NCBI RefSeq assembly: GCF_963678635.1 | Contig: NC_087071.1 | Location: forward strand, 35,829,680-35,893,679 | DNA from: Symsagittifera roscoffensis | Taxonomy: Eukaryota; Xenacoelomorpha; Acoela; Convolutidae | Direction of reading: 5' to 3' | DNA length: 64,000 nt | In this document: piece by piece, positions 30,415 to 42,521 of the stretch | Layout: the number at the start of each line of letters is the position of its first letter | Position numbering within the stretch: position 1 is the stretch's first letter | Made by a program: the position numbers and the translations under genes | The notes under the pieces: model-generated | Told to the model about the DNA's origin: nothing | Seen by the model: the letters and a program-made list of their open reading frames with translations, nothing else | Database searches by the model: none

Positions 30415-31965
30415 AAAGGTGACGGTTTTCTTTCGCTTGCTGCCCCCCTGTTCTTTCTGTCCGTAAGAAGTAGGGTATTCAAAATCTCGTGGGGTATTGA
30501 GGATACTAATTGCTGAACTATTGTCCTACAATCCCTCTCATTCTCTTCTTGCTGTCGTCTGGACGGCATGATCTTCACCTTCTCACTGACTGTTAGCGAT
30601 GCCACTGCTGCTGTCCACTCGGGGTCATCTCTGGTCACTTCTCTTTCTAACAATCCACCCAGCATCCGCATCACTTGCGGTGTGACTTGCACCGTTCTAT
30701 CCAATAATGAGAGGCTGTTTATGTTCATGCGAGAGAGTTCTTGCTGGACCAGATTCGAGCGCAGCAACAGATCCAAGGGGACCGGGTCCTCCCTGGATAG
30801 GATCTTTATCTCGGCTGCTTTCTCTACAGGTAACTCAGGATGCCCTGGAATTGGATGTCCAGACTTATCCAACCATCTCGTTAAGGGAAGCGCTTCATAA
30901 GTTTCTTTGTCCAAAAACGAGAATCCCTCCTTTATTTCCGCCTGATTGGCCTGCTTCTGCTCCAATCTTTCATAGAACTCAGTTTTCTTGCTGAGGCTGT
31001 CAGCATTCTGGTGTTTATCACGCATCCTATGTTCGATTATCATATGGTAGCCATCCAATCTGACTATCCATCTACCAATATAACTCTGATCCATCGAGTA
31101 GGTCTTCAACCAGGATAACGCTCTGTTGTCCACGCGTAACTTGAAGGGAGCGCTCCCCAAGTATGCACGGTACTTTTCCACGAAGGCGACTACTGCAAAC
31201 ATTTCTGCTTTTGGTGCGCCATATTTCATTTCTGTGTCACTCAAGACCTTGCTGCCGTATGCAATGGGACGGAGAACTGTTCTTCCATTCCATTCTTGCT
31301 CTTGATGCATTATTGCTGAGATGGCCACTACCGATGCATCTGTGTCAAGAACATACATGCCTTTTTCTGTAGGCATGCCTAGCACTGGCGCTTCGCACAG
31401 TTCCCGCTTTATAATCTCGAAAGCAACCTGTGCCTCATCGTTCCATTCGAACTTTTTCCCCTTGTTGCGCATCAGCTTCTGCATCGGGTACACCTTGCCC
31501 GCATATCCTTTTATGAATTCCCGGTAGTAATTGGCAAACCCCAGGAAGCTCAGGAGCTGTGTGTCCGTTCTGGGAGCTTTCCATGTCAACACTGCTTCCA
31601 CTGCTTCCGGGTCCGGCCTCACACCATGCCTGTCCACCATTCTTCCCAGGTACTTTATCGAATCCCTAAGAATTTCACATTTCGATGGTTTGCACTTCAA
31701 TCCTGCTCTTTTCATGTATCCAAAGACCTCATCGAGCCTATCAATGTGGTCTTCCAGGGTCGGTGTCGCTATGACTACCTCATCCACGTAACACATCACG
31801 AGATTCCCGTACTTCTTGGTCACTCTCGTCAAAGCCTGAGCCATCAGTCTTTGAAAAGTGGCCGTTGCATTGCACAAGCCGAAGGTCATCCTCTTCCACT
31901 GGTACAATCCCAATTCGCACGCGAATCCGGTTTTCTCTCTGTCCTTCTTCCGCAGAGGGACCTGC
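30384..31965 (-). pseudogene. pol: Copy 2 reverse transcriptase (5'-deleted) and RNase H
   Basis: RT from the FGLCNATATFQRLM motif onward, then RNase H with DTDAS, KAEM, RVDNRAL and HQNADSLS. The first RT motifs are lost in a deletion of about 200 bp at about 31968. The active site reads YVDE (31779-31790) as in copy 1. From 30550 to 31906 the sequence differs from copy 1 at one position by eye. The frame continues about 35 codons past the point where copy 1 is disrupted, then shifts near 30450. Confidence 0.88.
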
Positions 31966-33034
31966 CTTCTATCATGTCGTATTCAAGCAACATTTCTATT
32001 TCCCCTCGGCACGCATCCGATATGTGTGGCGTCATTCGCCTTGCGCCTTCCCTATGGGGAACGGCGCCCTCTTCTAGTTCGATTTCGTGTTCGACGAAAT
32101 TACAGCAACCGATATCCGCCTTATGTTTTGAAAATACATCTGCGTTCCGATTTAGGAGGTCCCGCAATTTTTCGAAATCTCCCTCACCTATTTTCCCTTT
32201 TAAATGTTCTATCTCTGGCAAAACCGGTTTGTCAGATTCTAGTTCATATGACGAGGGGCGTTCCGGAAAATTCGAGCAGCTTGATAAGCCGTCGTCCGTT
32301 TCGGATTTCATTGAAACTAATTTATGAATAGATTTTAATTCATTAATCCTCTTTAAAATTTTATCTTTATTGGCATGATAAGGACAGTTTTTCACACTAT
32401 ATTCCTTCAAGTTTTGTGTCTCCTCATAGTCGGTCCTCATCGGCAAAGCGTAGCCAAGCTTCTTTCCACGCTGGATTGAAACCGTGGTGTCCAGTGTGTT
32501 CAACAACACACTGACACACATTCCGTTTTGCGTTACCGAGAAGCTCCGGCCTAAAATCACCGAACTCTGACTATTTGGATTCGGTACTAAGCAAACCTGT
32601 TTACTATCACTTAACGAATTCAAATTTCTCATTCTAAAAATTGCTACCACAGCTTGTCCTGGTTGTAGTTTTACTTTTCTATCCAAAAAAATTGGTACCT
32701 TGTTTTCGTCTGTTATTATCCTATTAATTGGTCTCTTAACATACTTCCGGTCCGGTTTTCTAATCCGTATCAGACCGTTGATCAGGTCAATCATCACGTC
32801 AAAATTCCTGACAAAATCTCTGCCCAAGATGAATTGGTCGGCATCGTCCAAATTCTCTACCACCAGGAAGCTCATCCAAAGATCCCGTCCTCCCATGTGG
32901 AGGACCGTTATTGGTGTTCTTCCGGCTACGTAAATAGCTCCTCGATTGGCGGCGGCCAGTCGGAGATTCGTTGGAATTAGATCTTTCCGCGTGAAGCCCA
33001 TTCTTTCCCAAGTTTTTATCGGCATCACACTCAC
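31966..33034 (-). pseudogene. pol: Copy 2 protease C-terminal part and protease-RT spacer
   Basis: Starts within the protease just after the catalytic DTG (SVMPIKTWERMG) and runs through a second protease segment (ILGRDFVRNFDVMIDL) into the spacer before RT. It is fused out of frame to RT by the deletion at about 31968. In copy 1 the same stretch is split by a frameshift at about 5685, which is absent here. Confidence 0.78.
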
Positions 33035-33530
33035 TACCGCTCCTGTGTCCAGAAGCCCTGTGACTCCGATTTTTGTTCCGTTTCTTCATGCGAGGGCCAC
33101 CCGTCGTTAGTAGTGCTCGCACGGCTCTCGACTCGGTGCGTGGCTCCACCTGCCTCAGATAATCCGCATATGTGTTCAAATGCATCAAAGTGAACTCGGA
33201 TGGTTCACTCAGATTTCTGATCACCTGATGTCCAGCCACTGAGATTAACGACTGTATCTTGCTTCCTTGCGGCACCATGCCGAACCTCTGACCGGAGATC
33301 ACATTAAGTTTCATGCTCAGACTGCTTGGTGATTTAGTTTCTTCGAACTCCGTCGCTTCGAAGGTATTCAGTTGCTCCTGAAAATTCTCATTCTCCAGTT
33401 CAAGTCTCACTTTTTGTTCGATCTCTTTCGTCACCAGTTCCTGCTGCACCCTATTTAGAGCATCCCTCGCGGCTGCCCTATAATCGATCTTGAAGTCATC
33501 AGCCGCAGTCATTGAAGGTCTTGAAGTCAT
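33035..33530 (-). pseudogene. pol: Copy 2 NC-protease linker and protease start
   Basis: Helical charged region (QQELVTKEIEQKVRLELENE) then SVAGHQVIRNLSEPSEFT, followed by a deletion of about 240 bp near 33080 (relative to about 6352-6588 of copy 1), so the protease N-terminus is incomplete. A short tandem insertion at about 33505-33535 breaks the frame upstream. Confidence 0.7.
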
Positions 33531-34795
33531 TCCGGTTCACGTGTCTCCTCTGTTACCGCTTGCATTTTCTTTGCCGCCAGCTCTTGAGGTTTATCCTTTC
33601 TGCGTGCCTCTGCTTCACTCAAAAGTCGAGCCTTGCTGGCTTTCACTCCTGACAAAGCTTCTTCATGTCTTGGATGCTTGATGTCTGCCACTGCATCCCA
33701 GAATTGCGGACAATCTGATTTAAAATGACCTTCCAAGTTGCAAAAGAAACACCTCGGGCCGAAATTTGCAATTACTCCTCTCATGAAATCCTCATGGTCC
33801 AATTCTGACGCATCTTCGTCCTCTAGGCTCAAGCCTATTGCTTTCATGCCTTGTTTGTAAGCTGGGCATGCTGACACATGATGGTCCGTTGAAGTGCAAT
33901 TGGCACAAGAGCGTCTCTTGTCCATATCATCCCTCGGTTTGTACCAATTGTTCCCTTGGTTTGCTGGTCCGTTGTTAAAATTGCCATAATTGTTCTTGTA
34001 GTATCCAGATCTTGAAGGAGGTTTCAACAAAAGATACTCTTTTGACTTGAGCCTCAACTCCTCTGGTGTTGGCGCATTGGTTGATAGTGGTGTGTAAAGC
34101 GTTGCTAGCATCGTTCGAAGTTCATATTTCTTCACACCATCGATGAATTTTGAGGCTACGGCCAGGTTCATCCTTCGGTTTGATTCATCCGGTTGGCTGC
34201 GTCTTCTCAGCATTTCCAAGTCATCGAGAAACTTGTCTATCGTTTCATCTTCTCGTTGCCTCCGTTTCTCGAAGCGCATCATCGCTTGGTGCCCCTGCAC
34301 CCCTGATCCGAAACGGTTTAACAAGATCTCGAAGATTTTTTCAGCTGTGTCACGCTGATATTGCTTCTTGGCCATGACACAGTTCAGGGCTGTCCCTTCC
34401 AAGTTGCTGGTGAGCGCACTGCATTCTTGTCTCTCCGACAAGTCCTCTTCCTCGAAATGCAGCTTCATTACCTCTATCCAGGTATCAATACAGCCATCAG
34501 ACTCGTCTTTATAGCATCTTGGTTTCTTAAAGACTCTTCTGGACTTCTCACTGCGTTCATTGGTTCTGGATAACCTTGTAAGGAATGTCTCCAAGGACCT
34601 GTTTAGGGGTTCAATTGCTGTGGCCATTGCCGTAGCATCCCTTGAGTGTCCCGCCTGAGTGTCCTCACACCTCGTCAAAGGCTCTGTATGCAGTGCATCC
34701 CTGCAATCCGAATCGCCGTGAGTGTTTCCCGCTTGGCCCACATGACTCCTCCCCGGGCTCGCATGCCCCCTGTTACCGGAATCACTTCTCCCACT
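33527..34795 (-). pseudogene. gag: Copy 2 Gag core and zinc knuckles
   Basis: Retrotransposon Gag core (about residues 50-235 of the open frame: WIEVMKLHFEEEDL, LNCVMAKKQYQRDTAEKIFEILL and LRRRSQPDES) followed by two CX2CX4HX4C knuckles (CANCTSTDHHVSAC and CFFCNLEGHFKSDC), which bind RNA. It is separated from the N-terminal Gag frame by a short deletion at about 34795 and from the linker by a frameshift at about 33530. Confidence 0.85.
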
Positions 34796-36300
34796 TCGCC
34801 TCGCGTTGGTCGTTCATTGGAGGTCTGTCTGTTCCCCGTTGAACTTGTTCTACTGTTCGGGCCCCATGCTCCATTACCCCTTGTGGCATAGCCTGATGAA
34901 CTGCCCCTGCCTCTAGTGGATCCATACGTCTTCCTCTTTTGATGTTCATTGAAGTTCACCCTCGGTTCCCTGCTGGGACCTCCCGAGTTCGGTTCTCCTT
35001 CTTTTGGTCCACTCTTGCTGCTTAGTAGCCCGTCCAACCTATCCATGATAGCCTGAGTTCGCCTCTCCATCATCGCGTCTATCTTTGTGTCAAGAGTCCC
35101 AAGAGACTGCTCTTGCTGAATTCTTAACTTCTCCATGTCGTCTCTTAAGCGTAACTCTCGCTGTTCCGCCTCTCTTGTCATTCGCGACAAGTTCTTTGCC
35201 ACATGCTCGTCCGTTCTTTCTTTCAAGCGTTTTTCGCTCCTGCCAACTTCTTCTCTATTGCGGTTTATTTCTTCCCGCAGACTTTCTCTTTCAATGTGAA
35301 CTGCTCTTTCTAGTTCACTCATTCTTATGGACATCTGTTCATTTTGTTCTCCTAAACTGTCCACTATGTTGTTTAAGGCTTCCTCTAGTGCTGCCCCGTT
35401 ATCCACGAGTGGCTCCACTAGTGGTGGTGTAACCCTGTCGGTCCCAGGTAGCTTCGTGCTGGTCGAGATCCGGGCCTTGACTCTCTGCCTCGACGTCTTT
35501 TCATTATCCACCTCAGGATTCGCCAATGCGTTGCCTAGCCCACTGTTTCTACTCTCTCCAGTTTGCGGCTCTGAATTTGTCATAATCGCGAAGCCTCTCG
35601 ACTGGCCCGGTGTGTTTGCCTCTTTGCTTATCGTTGTCACCACACCAAATTTGTCCATGGTTCCAGTCTCTCTTCCGACGTATGCCTCATTCTCCTGGGT
35701 CGAACTATTGAGGCTGACTTGAGACCCAAAGTCCCCTTGCTCTTCTTCGTCCTCTTCCTCCTGGGATTCACCTTCATTTCCTGCGCCTCCTCCCATGGTG
35801 AATGGGAAGATATTTCCTAAGGTGTTCCTCATTCTTTCTGAGAACGATGATGACGTTGTTTGTTTCTCAGTTCCGCCTGCCATCATAGTGTTGTCTGTTG
35901 GAGATCTTCTAGTTGTCGCTATTTCAGTTGAGATGTCGGACAGTTCCGACATCTCCTCTCGATCCAATGTCCCGGTGGAAGTGGCAAAATCATGGCCTTG
36001 TTCTACCGGAGTAGATTCACTTGCCAGCCTTCTGCCCCTCCCTTCCAGTCCATGTACTTCCTGGTTGTCGTTCATGGCATGATCCGTATTGACCTCCACT
36101 TCTAACAGTTTTTTTCGCTCTTCTGAGATCTTCTGACTCCTTGTTTCAACCATTTTGCCTGAAACCGTCTCCCCTTTGTCGGTCCGAGATCGTTTGATCC
36201 AATCCACAAAAGGATCGGTCATCGTTTTTCTTTGCTTTTCAGGTATGAATTTCCTAGAGCTATTACCTCGTTTCGGTATCCTTGACTTGTATAGACTCAT
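34675..36300 (-). pseudogene. gag: Copy 2 Gag N-terminus with coiled coil
   Basis: 541 codons from ATG 36300. It is intact through the point where copy 1 is frameshifted, so it shows the ancestral arrangement: an acidic disordered region, then a strong coiled coil (about residues 305-435), then an RG/S-rich linker. The last 40 codons after the deletion at about 34795 are out of register. A Gag with some 480 residues before the conserved core is long for gypsy elements. Confidence 0.8.
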
Positions 36301-39235
36301 TCTCTATTTGTCACTTTATAATGCCTATGCACTTAATTCGATTGCTAGTGACCTTATAGTTCGTTTACCAATAATAATGACACAACACAAAAAATTTCAC
36401 AAGATTCTATTAAATAGTGACCACGAATCCCTGTCTGTTATCAGAGTACAGATTGTATAAAATTTATTCACGTTAACCGATAATCGGTCGTAAGATTTGA
36501 AAACTAGCACAATATGATGTTATCAGTCAATTTAAAAGATAGTGTACTCACTACCCAACCAAGCACAGTTTACGTTGATTTAAAATCAAAAAAAAATATT
36601 TATATAATGACAGAATATTAATGCCTCTATGAAAAAAAACGTATGTGTAGTGTACTTTTAGTCTGTCACAGTACAATAGTCGAACTTGTCTTTTAAAGAA
36701 AAAGCTTTCCCTGCTCGGTGCTGCACCAAACAGACAAAACTTTGAAGGCAGTAATTTTCTCAAGTGGGCGTCTATTGCACCCACCGAGTACTGTGTTACC
36801 TATCTGCCTTCGGACTGCCCGAGCTAGACCTACTAAAATCCTCAGGGCAGTCACTTTTCACAAAAACGTATTAAGTTACAATCCACACCAATGAATCACG
36901 CTCTTTTTAGTTTAGACTTAGTGTCGCGAATAACCGAGTTCGGACCTGTTTTGTTTTGGTCTGGTTCTTATTGAAAGGCAGGTTACCAGTGCAGTCACTG
37001 TTTCCTAGCCTGTCTGCTAATAACCGAATACCTCTCACTTTAGTCTTTCTTTCGTCTACCTAAGTCCTTTAATAAAATAATACCCCTCCGGATTGGCACA
37101 AATAGGACCCTTCCGGACTAACAAAATCTAGACCCCTCCGGATTGGGACCTCTCTGAGTTAGTTAATATAAAACACCTACCGGATTTGGACCCCTCCGAA
37201 TTAGCAACTATAAGACCCCTCCGGATTCGGACCCCTCCTAATTTGAAAAAATTTTGACCCCTCCGGATTGGGTGCCCTCCGGTTTTGTAAAAGTAGCTTT
37301 TCGGAGATTTCCTTCTTTCAACCTATACCCCTCCGGATACGTTCTCCTATGCAATTTTGCTTTTTCAATTAACTAGGAAGGGTATGTAGTGCTTTCCTAG
37401 ACCCTTCCGGATTGAATTTAAGCCTCTAACGGTGAAGGGTCTTATTGCTCGCCTAACTTCTGCTCGATTAAGGTTTTTCTGTGCCTTTAGCCTTCCCTTT
37501 TCGTCTAGAACGGCCTAAAGTTACTTTATTCAACCCCTCTTACCTTTTGGTAGGGGTATAAGGGCTTTTCTAAAAGAAATTTATAAAACGTGAAGGGGCT
37601 ACCCTCCCAAATTGGTGAATTTGCTAAAAACAACCTCAAAAATTTTTCACGCTTGCTTTTCCGAAAAACTTCTGTTCCTATCAGTAAGCTCAGCTAATTT
37701 CTGATTTATCGGTACTAAGATCAACTCGATATGCCTAGTAGTTCCAAAGTTATTAACCAAAACGTCTTTTTTCTAAAGTCAAGAAATTTCTCTCTTATAG
37801 GTTCCGCCTAACTTTTTCCGCAAATCTGGTCCTTTCGACCTAAAAATTATTGATCCGAGCTCAGAAGGCCTATACTTTTCTAGTTCAATGCAAAAGACCC
37901 GATCTAAAACGCTTTAGTTGAAAAAATTTGGAAAAAACTATGCTACCTGTACCCCTCCGGATTGATGAATCCAGCAAATCAAACACGTTAAGTTCGATTT
38001 CTCTGCAACCCGGAAGGCTTTCGGGTAGCGGGTTTTAAAACTTGTAGATTCACTAGTGGACGTTGTCCGAACAACTATTTTTACTGTTATAACTCAAAAA
38101 TTTCAAAAAATTTTCTGAATTTTTAGTGTTTCGGTTTCTCAAAAATCACGAAAATTCGGTTTTTGGTTCCAAAATAGTTCCAACCAATTCCGAACTAAAC
38201 TTAACCGGTTCTATCTGTTATGGTAGTGCAGTTACGATGTAACACACTACTTTAGCGCTTTTTTCCGTTTCAAAAAATATCGATATCTCAAAAATCCCGT
38301 TTTGTGGGGGGAACAACATATCGCTATTTTGACCCTAAAAACCGGTCTGCTTTCTGTGTTTTTCACTGAAAAACGGTATAAGAGTATTAACATAGGCTAT
38401 ATTAGTAATAATATTAGTTATACTATACCCCTCCGGGTTTGTTTAATATCCCAATTAAGGTGCTTAACTCGGATATTCGCAGTTCGGTGAAGGGTCACTA
38501 CAGTGCAGCACTGTCGAGCCCCCCACAGATTACTATCTTAATTTCTGTACCAAAAGGGATACAAAACTTGTTAACGATACCCAACAGTCGATTGTTGTTG
38601 TCGTTGAGCCCCTTCTTACTGCTCCTTGTACTGCTTGCCGGATCAGTCTTCTCCCAAGCCCTTTCCGAATTGAGCGCAAATCAGCTGAACCTTCCGGATT
38701 GAGCGCAATTTATCATTAACGTGCTTAAATGCTCAAATAACCCTACAGTACAAGCCTCACAAACGGGCTACAAAACTGATCGTAACAATCCTGACTGATA
38801 TAAATGCCTGTAACAACAATATATCTATCAACAACAAACGGGGGGGTCGGATCACATCTTGTCTGGGGGGATGATTTCTACTGATTTTTTACTTTTTTAC
38901 TGTTTTTGGTTTTTTCGGTTATTTTTTTATGTTTTTTGTTTTTCTTGGGTACTATACTACTTTTTGTTTGGTTTTATATATATCTTTAAGTGTTTTTGGT
39001 CACAAACCTCTCAGGGAACGAGGGAATGGCCGATCCCCCCACCCTTCCTGGTTCGTGAATTTTTGGTCTTAACTAAGTTAAAAGGCTATTCACGGTAATC
39101 CGGAAGGCTTCTGCATTCCAAACAACCCTTCCGCCCCGGCGGTTTAGGCCTATTAAGGGCGTTAATGTGAGCATCCGCTCGGCGCGGAGTGCTCGTTAAC
39201 GGTTCTGCCGGTCATGATGTTAAAAAAAAATAATA
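36301..39235 (-). other. Copy 2 non-coding leader
   Basis: Colinear with the copy 1 leader. It holds the candidate splice donor (36546-36551 on the minus strand), the structured RNA (36744-36852), short CCCCTCCGGATT-type repeats (37080-37350 and scattered), the C-run region (38840-38876) and the primer-adjacent hairpin (39169-39194). Small antisense ORFs here are not supported. Confidence 0.75.
36744..36852 (-). ncRNA. Structured leader RNA element, copy 2
   Basis: Same stems as copy 1: GAAGGCAG (36744) with CTGCCTTC (36804), enclosing the GTGGGCG/CACCCAC hairpin, and GACTGCCC (36813) with GGGCAGTC (36845). Confidence 0.6.
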
Positions 39236-39248
39236 CCCAGGAGCGCCA
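39236..39248 (-). promoter_or_regulatory. Putative tRNA primer-binding site of copy 2
   Basis: The minus strand reads TGGCGCTCCTGGG, 12 nt after the LTR end, as in copies 1 and 3. Confidence 0.55.
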
Positions 39249-39260
39249 TAAAAACATGTA

Positions 39261-40192
39261 TGTAACATTCGCCCGGAAGATACATATCGACGGAAAATAA
39301 AACAAAGTCCTAAGACGACTGGCTAACGTCTAAACAGAGCTTTATATGCTTTTCACCGTCTCTACCAAGCCAGTACTTTTCGGTGGTCTTTTCTAACATC
39401 GGGTCGACAAAAACGTTACTGCTTTCGGCTTCGGTCAAAACACTCAAATTAACTAGATTACATGCAGAAATAGTGAGCTCATGGCTGGGTCTCAGTATCC
39501 CCAGACCACGAGGTCACTCCTAAAAACAGGGCTACTACTATTTATTATATTACTATTGTTTTTGTTCAGTAGATAAAAATCATCATCTCCATCGAAGATG
39601 GATCAACCCTTTCCCCCAACTCCTAGCTTCTCATCCTTATCAAAATGAATCTAGTTGTTAATTAAATTCAACTCAGGACATGACAGGAAGCTAAAAGTTT
39701 ATATAAAAGAATAAAAGTTTCAGTCCCGAAACCCTTCCGGATTCTTGAATCCACTGAATCAAGCACGTTAAACTTGACTTTTCCGTAATCCGGAAGGCTG
39801 TCTTCCACCCTTCACCGTTGTTCGCAACGGCCTTGCAACTATTGTAGCGACACAATAGTTGCAACTCGGAACGTTCTCTGTCAACTCCTTGATTTGTTGT
39901 CGTTTCTTGACCACAATTTCCGTTCTTCTCGCAATCGCTACTAATATTGTTCTGTTTCCTTTTAGCTTTTCTGCCAAAATGGCTGTTTCTGACATTTCTC
40001 AGAAATGTTACGTCATCACTTCGAAAATTTAAAATTTTAGATACGGGAATATCCTGACCTTCACCGTTCTGCTAATCATCCGAATAACGTCGTTAATCCT
40101 TCAAAATCATTAACTCGGAAGGTTCACTGCTAAAAATTCGAAATCTGCAGAGATTGCATTTTGTCCATTCTGGTCGAATGTCGAATGTCACA
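39261..40192 (-). repeat. 5' LTR of copy 2
   Basis: TGTAACATTCG at 39261 to GTCACA at 40192, with an 8-bp local duplication (TCGAATG) at the outer end. On the minus strand, a TATATAAA-type box lies at about 39697-39709 and AATAAA at 39541-39546. The U3 hairpin is present at about 39837-39868. It is nearly identical to 14266-15191 and 15725-16650, showing these are one insertion. Confidence 0.87.
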
Positions 40193-40280
40193 AAAATTCC
40201 CACTAACCGCTTATCATGGGTTAGTTCAGTCCCCTAAAGTCCAGTCAAAATCCTTTTTTTAACCTTTATGCTGCGTCAAG

Positions 40281-40634
40281 ATGAGGAAAAACAACAAAGA
40301 GTGTACAAGCAAAGATTGCTTAAAACCTTCAGGACTGATAAATTGGATTAGATGTGATTGTTGTTCTAGTTGGTATCATATCAGTTGTGTAAATATTTCT
40401 CTTAGCGACACTAAGAAAACCCAATGGTTTCAGTGTCCTTTATGCGTTGATGTAAAATCTGTTAATAAAGCAACAATAGGTAATGATTTAGTGCTAAACA
40501 ATTATGTTAATACAGCCATCTCAAATGTCCGAGTACTCAAGAGAATACCAAAAGACTCGCGTGTTCCCTTGGCGGAAAATCTGTCGGACAAAATAAATGA
40601 CATCGTCTACAATGTAGAAGATGTTACAAAATAG
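40281..40634 (+). pseudogene. Non-LTR element N-terminus with PHD-type zinc finger
   Basis: 117 codons from ATG 40281. A PHD-like finger with C-x4-C, C-x2-C, H-x4-C and C-x2-C (about residues 8-52: CTSKDC, CDCC, YHISC, CPLC). PHD fingers often read histone tails; in a retroelement it could aid chromatin targeting (inference). It stops with TAG at 40632-40634; the next frame begins just downstream, so the ORF is probably interrupted rather than naturally ending. Confidence 0.65.
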
Positions 40635-40656
40635 CTAATTTTTTTTAACGTCTTTC

Positions 40657-41440
40657 TTGTTTTTTTTGGAGCAACGGAAAAGAAGTGGACGCAAACAGAC
40701 CACAAGCATGAGTTCTTTGATTAATAAAAAAATTCGAGCAAATGACGTGTCACTTCCAAAACCCCATCCCCAAGTTTCAAGCCCGCCTCTGAGTGACCTC
40801 GAGCAGAGAATAAAGTTAATAAGTAGTAAACTCGATGAAGGAAATGTAAAGGGAGGAATAAGGCTTGCTGCTTCGGATGACAAAATAGCTCCTTTTTCAA
40901 CTGATAACTATCAAAAATTGTTGTCTAAGCACCCGCAGCAAGCCAAATTTGTAGCTCCAAACCCAGAAAAATTGGATAGTTTTTTCGTAACCGATTTTGA
41001 CCTATACAAAGCGATAATGTCCTTTCCAAACGGATCAGCAGCAGGTCCTGATAAAATAGTTCCTCAAATTTTTAAAGATCTTGTTAGTAAGTCGAATGGC
41101 AGCGCAGGACTTAATTTTCTGAAATCGCCTACTAAGCTGATAAACCTCATTGGAGATGGCAAAATACCCGAACCACTAAGACCTTTTTTTGGCGCAAAGC
41201 TTATCGCCCTCATAAAGATAGACGGAGGGTTGAGACCGATTACCATAGGCAACACGCTGAGACGTATCGCGTCTAAATGCGTGGGAAGCAAGGCCCTCTC
41301 CGAGCGAAAAAATTTTTTCGGAAACGTACAGGTAGGATGCGGTACCAAAAAAGGAGCAGAAATAGCTGCGCACTCGTTTCGAAACCTCCTATATTTTTTG
41401 CGTACGAGCCCTTGTTTTTGCAAAATGATTTTTTGGAACG
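40657..41440 (+). pseudogene. Non-LTR element reverse transcriptase, N-terminal motifs only
   Basis: Carries early RT motifs (FPNGSAAGPDKIVPQIFKDL, GLRPITIGNTLRRIASKC, VQVGCGTKKGAEIAAHSFRNLL). The palm with the catalytic Asp pair does not follow: at about 41420-41440 the sequence jumps to the region after the thumb. No normal start is recognisable; the frame continues from the PHD part. The missing segment makes this copy inactive. Confidence 0.75.
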
Positions 41441-42521
41441 CTACGATAAATTACTAAGAAATTCTTTATGCAAGGTCACTAACGTGAAAATGGATGATAA
41501 CCAGTTTTTACAAGCAGTTCTCCCGGCAGCCAAAGGTGGCTTGGGCGTTTCTTCCGCTCGTCTACTCGCTTTACCCGCTTTCTTAGCCTCAGCAGTAGGA
41601 GCGAAAGATGCCTTGAGTGAAATCTTTGGTTTGGAGCATGTGGATGGAACCTATGATGATGCGCTTAAACGGCGGTTTGACCTTGGAAAAATTGAAATGG
41701 CTCCGGAAAATGAAATCCAAAAAAATTGGACGGAGCCAATTTTTGACAGCGAAATTGCAGACTTGATTTTACGACTCGAACCAACGGACGTAAAAAGGTT
41801 CAACGCGTTCCAAGATAGATTTGGCTCCCAATGGTTGAACGTCATCCCGTGCAAAAATTTAAGGTTAAAACTGTCGAACCAACAACTCAGAATTGCGATA
41901 CGACTTCGATTAGGATCAAAAATATGCGAACGGCATAAATGCGTGTGCGGAAAAGACGTTACCGAGGATGGTTGGCATAGTTTTTCTTGCCTCAAAGGTG
42001 CAGGGATATTCTCTAGGCATTCAAACCTGAATGCCCTTGTAAAGCAGAGTCTATCATCTACTCACATTCCGTCTGTTTTAGAACCACGACACCTCTACAG
42101 GACCGATCAGAAGCGACCAGACGGTTTGACGCTCGTTCCATGGGCTGATGGTAAGCAGCTCTTGTGGGATGTAACGGTGGTAGACTCCTTAGCTCCTTGT
42201 AGGATTAATGCGGGGTCTGTTTGTAACCCTGGTACGGCTGCCACTGAAGCGGAGGAGCGAAAAATTGACAAGTATAAAGATCTTGTAAATGATGGATATC
42301 TTTTTCAACCGCTAGCTTTTGAAATTCAGGGCGCGGCCGGCCCCAGCACAGAAGTTTTTTTGAGCAAACTTTGTAAGAACCTAAGCATATGCACTGAGGA
42401 ACCCAGAGCAGGCAGCTTTTTAAAACAGAGAATCTCCCTGGCAATACAGATTGCGAACGCCGCTTGCGTACTCGGAACAATAAATGACAAAATAACTTTC
42501 GACGAAATTTTTTACTTGTAA
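41424..42521 (+). pseudogene. Non-LTR element thumb, CCHC finger and restriction-like endonuclease
   Basis: From LFLQNDFLERYDKLLRN onward. It has a CVCGKDVTEDGWHSFSC zinc motif and then a PD-(D/E)xK-type nuclease with RPDG and WDVTVVD, and a later K/Y helix, as in R2-, CRE- and NeSL-type elements that nick their target before reverse transcription. The open frame begins earlier (41277) but that part is out of register. It ends at TAA 42521. Confidence 0.75.

Larger units (their letters stand above)
15725..40192 (-). mobile_element. Giant Ty3/gypsy-like LTR retrotransposon, copy 2 (full length, 24.5 kb)
   Basis: Both LTRs are present and nearly identical to each other, facing a primer-binding-like site at the 5' side and a polypurine tract at the 3' side; everything between is in one orientation. 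This ties gag-pol (36300-26801) and the accessory coding region (26390-17471) into a single element. Gag-pol carries large deletions (about 200 bp near 31968 and about 240 bp near 33080) and a 750-bp displaced leader segment inside integrase, so this copy is dead although young by LTR similarity. No clear target-site duplication is visible: the flanks read GTAAA on the left and AAAAT on the right. Confidence 0.9.

Noticed and set aside
14255-40202. Target-site duplication around copy 2
   Set aside because: The flanks read GTAAA before 14266 and AAAAT after 40192. They share A-rich bases only; the tandem duplication and the 8-bp repeat at 40181 confuse the ends.
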